Below are positions 59,550 to 64,000 of a stretch of 64,000 bases of DNA, one piece after another. The notes under the pieces are model-generated. The model saw only the letters and a program-made list of their open reading frames with translations, ran no database searches and was not told the origin of the DNA. The stretch is from Streptomyces sp. SID12501 (lineage in GTDB: Bacteria; Actinomycetota; Actinomycetes; Streptomycetales; Streptomycetaceae): the NCBI RefSeq assembly GCF_010550245.1, contig NZ_JAAGLU010000022.1, positions 62,001-126,000 of the forward strand, read 5' to 3'. How positions within the stretch are numbered: the stretch's first letter is position 1; each line of letters starts with the position of its first letter. The position numbers and the translations under genes were made by a program.

Positions 59550-60155
59550 TCAGGCCGATGCGAGCAGCAGCCGTCCGCGCCTGGACTCCGCCAGGGCCTC
59601 GGGGGTCAGGACGGGCCGCGGCACCACGATGCCGCACTCCGTGCAGACGGGACCCGACGACGGCTCATGGGCCAGGTCGTACTTCCAGGAGAGGCGCTCC
59701 CCGTCGCAGACCGGGCACTCCGAGCCCGGTTCGCGCTCCAGGGCGGCGATCAGCCGTCGCAGCACCTCGGCCAGCGATTCGTGGGGGTGCACCCCCGGGT
59801 CGTCGCACCAGGCCACCCCGAACCCACCCCAGGTCAGCCGATGCCAGTCGTCCACGCTGCCGGGCCGGCGCAGCCCGTCGAACTTCTCCTTCTTGCGGCG
59901 CTTCGCGAACTCCACCTCGTAGGCCATCCACACCGAGCGCGCTTCCTCCAGCTCGTCCAGTGCGGCCACGAGCCGCGCTGGATCGGGGGAGCGGTCCTCC
60001 GGGCCGAACCCGGCCCGGGAGCAGAGATGGTCCCAGGTCGCCCTGTGCCCGTAAGGGGCGAATCGCTCAAGGCACTTACGGAGCGAGTACCGCCGCAGTG
60101 CCAGATCGCACCGCGGGTCCCGCACCTGTCTCGCCAGACTCCGGAAACCGGCCAT
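59550..60155 (-). CDS. Hypothetical protein with C-terminal zinc ribbon
   Basis: 201 residues. The N-terminal half is helical (FRSLARQVRDPRCDLALRRYSLRKCLERFAPYGHRATWDHL), with a basic stretch FAKRRKKEKFDGLRRPG; the middle has WHRLTWGGFGVAWCDDP; the C-terminus has CPVCDGERL and CTECGIVVPRP, a four-cysteine zinc ribbon. No enzyme motif is visible. It could bind nucleic acid. ATG 60155 is the first in frame. A small gene with a strong ribosome-binding site ends 38 bp upstream on the same strand, so the two form an operon. Confidence 0.75.
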   Translation of the reverse strand: MAGFRSLARQVRDPRCDLALRRYSLRKCLERFAPYGHRATWDHLCSRAGFGPEDRSPDPARLVAALDELEEARSVWMAYEVEFAKRRKKEKFDGLRRPGSVDDWHRLTWGGFGVAWCDDPGVHPHESLAEVLRRLIAALEREPGSECPVCDGERLSWKYDLAHEPSSGPVCTECGIVVPRPVLTPEALAESRRGRLLLASA

Positions 60156-60193
60156 CGCCTTGCACCTCCGTCACATCTGCACCTGTACTTCGG

Positions 60194-60346
60194 TCACTTC
60201 GGCGTCGTCGAACGGACGTCGCCGAATAGACGTATCGACACGCCATTCGGCTCCATCTGTTTTCCGATGACGGCCATAAGCCGTTCGCCGGGCCCCCTCG
60301 GGACCGACGTCAACGGCTCTAAGCCGTCCGCCGGACCACCCTTCAC
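60194..60346 (-). CDS. Small protein, 50 residues, with a strong ribosome-binding site
   Basis: GTG 60346 is preceded by AGGAGGTAACC, close to a perfect Shine-Dalgarno sequence. The product begins VKGGPADGLEPLTSVPRGPG, then ERLMAVIGKQMEPNG and VSIRLFGDVRSTTPK before the stop. It is soluble and mildly basic with no cysteines. No family is recognised. It is 38 bp upstream of the zinc-ribbon gene on the same strand, and a 226-bp gap separates its start from the divergent penicillin-acylase gene. Confidence 0.65.
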   Translation of the reverse strand: MKGGPADGLEPLTSVPRGPGERLMAVIGKQMEPNGVSIRLFGDVRSTTPK

Positions 60347-60572
60347 GGTTACCTCCTGAAACTGTCGGCCTTCTGTGCAACGCCTGTTGAGCACGGCGCC
60401 GGACCGTGCGTGCGTCCAGCGCCCCGAAGTGCCCCCGCACCCCTCCAACGCAATTGCTGTACCACGTTGTTCAAAAGTGACGCATGTTCATCTTCTATAG
60501 CGGGGATACCGGCGGTAACCTCTGGCCCACTCCGTTCGGAGTGGCCCACCCCCCCGGTCCGGAGGAGCTGCC

Positions 60573-63377
60573 ATGTCTCGGCGCACCCCAGGCAACACCG
60601 TCGATAGAACCTTCGACAGACTGAGAACTCCCCGCGGACTCTTCGGGTTCCTGAAGACCGCGGCTGTATGCACACTCATAGCCGGTCTTCTGTCGCCGCT
60701 CTCTCCGCTCTCCCCGGCGACCGAGGCTCACGCGGCGGCGGCGAACGACTACTGCGGAGGTCAGTGTTCCGACATCCTGCCGCCCGGGCAGAACGGCAAC
60801 GCGACCCTCGCGCAGATCCTGCTGAACCAGGCCTTCGGCTCCCAGCCCGACCATGCCGAAGACCAGCTCGGGCCCTATGCCAACCTGGCCACGGGCTACA
60901 CCGGTCTCACCAACACCACGATCAACAACTTCTTCAACGACTCCTCGTTCGGGGTCGCCGCCGACCAGGTCGCCTCCACCCTGGCTCCGGCCGGCCGCAC
61001 CGACGTGACGATCGTCCGTGACAAGAAGACGGGTGTGCCGCACATCACAGGCACCACCCGCTACGGCACCGAGTTCGGCGCCGGGTACGCCGCGGCCCAG
61101 GATCGCCTCTGGCTGATGGATGTCTTCCGGCACGTCGGACGCGGACAGCTCACGCCCTTCGCGGGCGGCGACCCCTCCAACCAGGGCCTCGAACAGGAGT
61201 TCTGGCGCCACGCCCCGTACACCGAGGCCGACCTCCAGGCCCAGATAGACAACGCGGTCGCCACCAACGGCGCCCGCGGCCAGCAGGCGCTCGCCGACGT
61301 CAACGCCTACGTCGCGGGCATCAACTCGTACATCGACGCCTCCGACAGTGGCCGCTACTTCCCCGGCGAGTACGTCCTCACCGGCTGGAAGGACTCCGTC
61401 ACCAACGCGGGCACCATCCAGCACTTCAAGACCACCGACCTGGTCGCGCTGGCCTCCGTGATCGGAGCGCTCTTCGGCTCCGGCGGCGGCGGTGAGGTCA
61501 ACAACGCGATCTCGCTGATGGCAGCCCAGTCCCAGTACGGCGTCGCCGAGGGCACCAAGGTCTGGGAGGCCTTCCGCGAGCGGAACGACCCCGAGGCCGC
61601 CCTCACCGTCCACAACGGCGAGAGCTTCCCCTACGCGACCACGCCCGCCGACCCGCAGGGCGAGGCCCTGCCGGACGCCGGCACGGTCGCCGAGGAACCG
61701 CTGGTGTACGACCGTACGGGCAGCGCCGCCACCACGACCGCGACCACTGCCTCCACGACGGCCACGGCCACGGCCCTCACCTCCGCCAAGCGCGGTATGT
61801 CCAACGCCCTGGTGGTGAGCGGCGCCAAGACGGCCAGCGGCCACCCGATCGCCGTCTTCGGCCCGCAGACGGGCTACTTCGCTCCCCAGCTGCTCATGCT
61901 CCAGGAGATCCAGGGCCCGGGCCTCAGCGCGCGCGGCGCCTCCTTCGCGGGGCTGAGCATGTACGTCGAACTCGGCCGCGGCCAGGACTACGCGTGGAGC
62001 GCGACGACCTCCGGGCAGGACATCATCGACTCGTACGCGGTCGAGCTCTGCCAGGACGACGTCCACTACCTCTACCACGGCACCTGCACCGCGATGGAGA
62101 AGATCGAGCAGACCAACGCCTGGAAGCCGACCACGGCCGACGCCACGGCCGCCGGCTCCTACCGGATGCAGGTGTACCGCACCAAGTACGGCCCGGTGAG
62201 CCATCGGGCGACGGTCGGCGGAAAAAAGGTCGCCTACACCAACCTGCGTTCCTCCTACATGCACGAGGCCGACTCGATCATCGGCTTCCAGATGCTCAAC
62301 GACCCCGACTACGTGAAGAGCCCGACGACCTTCCAGGCCGCGGTGCAGCACATCAACTACACCTTCAACTGGTTCTACGCCGACTCCACGCACACCGCGT
62401 ACTACAACAGCGGCGACAACCCGGTGCGCGCGAGCGGAGTCGACGCCGAGTTCCCGGTCTGGGCACAGTCCGCGTACGAGTGGAAGAACTGGAACCCGAC
62501 GACCAACACCGCCGACTACACGCCGGCCTCCGCCCACCCCAACTCGATCGACCAGGACTACTACATCTCCTGGAACAACAAACAGGCCAAGGACTACACC
62601 TCCGCCTCCTGGGGCGACGGTTCCGTCCATCGCGGCAACCTCCTGGAGGACCGGGTCAAGAAGCTCGTCGCGGCGGGCGGAGTGACGCGGGCCCAGCTGG
62701 TGAAGGCGATGGCCGACGCCGCGCTCACCGACCTGCGGGCCGAGGACGTGCTGCCGAAGCTGCTGAGGGTCCTCAACAGCTCGACGGTCACCGACACCAC
62801 GGCCGCGGCGGCCGTCAGCAAGCTGTCCGCGTGGGTGACGGCGGGCGGCAAGCGTACGGAGACCTCGGCGGGTTCGAAGGCGTACGCCAACGCCGACGCC
62901 ATCCGCATCCTCGACGCCTGGTGGCCGTTGCTGGTGCAGGCCGAGTTCCAGCCGGGCCTCGGCACCGACCTCTACACCGCCATCACCACCAACCTCCCCG
63001 TCGACGAGGCACCCTCGGCCGCACACGGCCCGACCGGGGCGCACGCGGGAAGCTCCTTCCAGTACGGCTGGTGGAGCTACGTCGACAAGGACATCCGGGC
63101 GGTCCTCGGTGACTCGGTGCAGGGCGGGCTGACGCAGAAGTACTGCGGCGGCGGCACGCTCAGCGGCTGCCGGGACATCCTGATCAGCACCCTGAAGACC
63201 GCGGCGGGCAAGACGGCCGCCCAGGTCTACCCCGGCGACACCCTGTGCGCGGCGGGCAACCAGTGGTGCGCCGACTCGATCGTCCAGCGCACCCTGGGAG
63301 GCATCAAGCACTACAACATCAGCTGGCAGAACCGGCCGACCTACCAGCAGGTCGTCGAGTTCACGTCACACCGGTGA
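60573..63377 (+). CDS. Secreted penicillin-acylase family N-terminal-nucleophile hydrolase
   Basis: 934 residues. A signal peptide (TAAVCTLIAGLLSPLSPLSP, cleavage near AHAAA) precedes an alpha chain region with VTIVRDKKTGVPHITG and GYAAAQDRLWLMDVFRHVGRG. A Thr/Ala-rich spacer (about 380-405) leads to KRGMSNALVVSG, where Ser410 would become the N-terminal nucleophile of the beta chain after autocatalytic cleavage. FNWFYADSTHTAYYNSG and SWNNKQAKDY match the beta-chain core. Relatives hydrolyse beta-lactams, homoserine lactones or other N-acyl amides; substrate unknown. ATG 60573 follows GGAGGAG. Confidence 0.92.
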   Translation: MSRRTPGNTVDRTFDRLRTPRGLFGFLKTAAVCTLIAGLLSPLSPLSPATEAHAAAANDYCGGQCSDILPPGQNGNATLAQILLNQAFGSQPDHAEDQLGPYANLATGYTGLTNTTINNFFNDSSFGVAADQVASTLAPAGRTDVTIVRDKKTGVPHITGTTRYGTEFGAGYAAAQDRLWLMDVFRHVGRGQLTPFAGGDPSNQGLEQEFWRHAPYTEADLQAQIDNAVATNGARGQQALADVNAYVAGINSYIDASDSGRYFPGEYVLTGWKDSVTNAGTIQHFKTTDLVALASVIGALFGSGGGGEVNNAISLMAAQSQYGVAEGTKVWEAFRERNDPEAALTVHNGESFPYATTPADPQGEALPDAGTVAEEPLVYDRTGSAATTTATTASTTATATALTSAKRGMSNALVVSGAKTASGHPIAVFGPQTGYFAPQLLMLQEIQGPGLSARGASFAGLSMYVELGRGQDYAWSATTSGQDIIDSYAVELCQDDVHYLYHGTCTAMEKIEQTNAWKPTTADATAAGSYRMQVYRTKYGPVSHRATVGGKKVAYTNLRSSYMHEADSIIGFQMLNDPDYVKSPTTFQAAVQHINYTFNWFYADSTHTAYYNSGDNPVRASGVDAEFPVWAQSAYEWKNWNPTTNTADYTPASAHPNSIDQDYYISWNNKQAKDYTSASWGDGSVHRGNLLEDRVKKLVAAGGVTRAQLVKAMADAALTDLRAEDVLPKLLRVLNSSTVTDTTAAAAVSKLSAWVTAGGKRTETSAGSKAYANADAIRILDAWWPLLVQAEFQPGLGTDLYTAITTNLPVDEAPSAAHGPTGAHAGSSFQYGWWSYVDKDIRAVLGDSVQGGLTQKYCGGGTLSGCRDILISTLKTAAGKTAAQVYPGDTLCAAGNQWCADSIVQRTLGGIKHYNISWQNRPTYQQVVEFTSHR

Positions 63378-63421
63378 CAACTGGTAACAACCGGTAGTGA
63401 CCGGGGTGTTGCGGCGGCGGG

Positions 63422-64000
63422 TCAGTGGATACGGCCCGCCGCCAGCACCACCTGCGCCAGCTCCGAATGGCAGATGTCGCTGTGGGCTCCCGACGGGGGC
63501 CCACCGCTCCTGACCACCGCCGTCGCGTCGACGTTCACACACCCGCTCACCGGCAGCTTCGCCGGCCGCAGCGCTTCGGCGATCGTCAACCTGACCGTCC
63601 CCGGCACCGCCTGGACACCGTCGTGGCCCATCGCGCCCCACTTGGGGCCCAGCGCCTTCGCGACGTTCAGGCCCAGGACGGACCGGTCGGCAGCGAGGAC
63701 CCCCTGGCTGTCGCCCGCCGTGCGCGAGGCCAGCGGATAGAACGTGCCGAGCGCCCCGTCGTGCTGGGAGTAGCAGCACACCAGAGGCCCGTCGATACGG
63801 CTCTGCCGACCTCGCAACGCACCCCCGGCACGCGCGTCGTGCGGCAGTTCGGCCGCGAACGCGTAGTGCGAGAAGGCCCCTTGGAGCAGCGTCACGGATT
63901 TCACCGTGCGTACCTCCTCGGGCAGCCCGCGCAGCGCGAACGACACGAGCCGTGCGCCGAAGCTGTGCCCGACGAGATGCACCCGCACCCCGGGCGCCGC
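63422..64000 (-). CDS. Alpha/beta hydrolase (serine peptidase-like), C-terminal 192 residues
   Basis: The gene enters from the right edge of the window. Visible are VRVHLVGHSFGARLVSFAL, with the nucleophile elbow GHSFG, then SVTLLQGAFSHYAFA, CCYSQHDGALGTFYPLA and, near the end, SGAHSDICHSELAQV, which could supply the catalytic His. This resembles alpha/beta hydrolases annotated as serine peptidases in Streptomyces. Its stop is 44 bp from the convergent penicillin-acylase stop. N-terminus and full length cannot be judged. Confidence 0.8.
   Translation of the reverse strand, partial: AAPGVRVHLVGHSFGARLVSFALRGLPEEVRTVKSVTLLQGAFSHYAFAAELPHDARAGGALRGRQSRIDGPLVCCYSQHDGALGTFYPLASRTAGDSQGVLAADRSVLGLNVAKALGPKWGAMGHDGVQAVPGTVRLTIAEALRPAKLPVSGCVNVDATAVVRSGGPPSGAHSDICHSELAQVVLAAGRIH

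Noticed and set aside
60495-63311. A 938-codon minus-strand frame covering the penicillin-acylase gene
   Set aside because: The plus strand encodes a complete signal-peptide protein with family motifs; the minus frame is a Val/Gly/Arg/Asp-rich shadow.

Overview
The window is high-GC actinobacterial chromosome and almost certainly Streptomyces. Third codon positions are strongly G/C-biased, GTG starts are common, there are many secreted hydrolases with Ala-rich signal peptides, and several genes are recognisable Streptomyces family members (streptogrisin-type protease, GDSL esterase, AA10 oxidative chitinase/cellulase, SoxR with its 2Fe-2S cysteines). From memory, the order dnaE2 - lipase - AA10 protein - ECF sigma - hmgA - soxR resembles the S. 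coelicolor region around SCO1739 to SCO1697; this was not checked. No tRNA, rRNA, CRISPR array, intact IS element or prophage is visible, so this looks like core or near-core chromosome rather than an island.

Layout. 1-3.9 kb: end of an FMN-dependent monooxygenase, a DUF1684 protein, a streptogrisin B-like protease, a slipin, and the remnant of a second S1 protease that has lost its middle. 3.9-8.5 kb: an SOS-type mutasome, with two LexA-box-like sites, dnaE2, and an overlapping Y-family polymerase paralogue that lacks the catalytic acidic residues (ImuB-like). 8.5-13.8 kb: lipase, cell-wall-anchored LPMO, methyltransferase, DUF402, tandem GNAT, GntR. 13.9-25.1 kb: an AAA ATPase, then a compact surface-polysaccharide locus (glycoside hydrolase, flippase/GT-C-like fusion, deacetylase, two GT2 enzymes, a FemAB/BcsL-like acyltransferase and a small membrane protein, with 4-8 bp gene overlaps). 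25.3-29.4 kb: subtilase, SGNH esterase, Ser/Thr kinase.

29.4-36.9 kb: a NicO-type metal transporter with a very His-rich loop, a TPR protein and a DUF4331 protein, divergent from an ECF sigma factor and its zinc-finger anti-sigma factor. 37-41 kb: a CaiB-type CoA-transferase, a DrrAB-type ABC exporter and its divergent TetR regulator with two matching operators. 41-47.5 kb: an isolated type ISP restriction-enzyme specificity domain, a GntR/UTRA regulator, homogentisate dioxygenase, a TetR regulator, and a molybdopterin oxidoreductase. 47.5-52 kb: a CitMHS transporter, an MFS transporter, and a secreted protein overlapping a class F-type sortase. 52-58 kb: a DMT exporter, ArsR and TetR regulators, acyl-CoA dehydrogenase, a YiaAB protein, and a TetR/MaoC pair facing each other with similar operators; then SoxR. 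58-64 kb: an RNA ligase of the DRB0094 (Rnl5) family, a zinc-ribbon protein preceded by a small gene, a secreted penicillin-acylase-family enzyme and the end of an alpha/beta hydrolase.

The best candidates for something under-described are (i) the dnaE2/dead-polymerase pair with no ImuA between or beside them, (ii) the surface-polysaccharide locus with its flippase fusion, (iii) the isolated type ISP specificity domain, (iv) the RNA ligase next to SoxR, and (v) several clear but unnamed operators and 5'-leader inverted repeats (40.1, 47.5, 50.3, 54.6, 56.3 and 57.5 kb). All functional statements rest on reading motifs by eye; no database search was possible.
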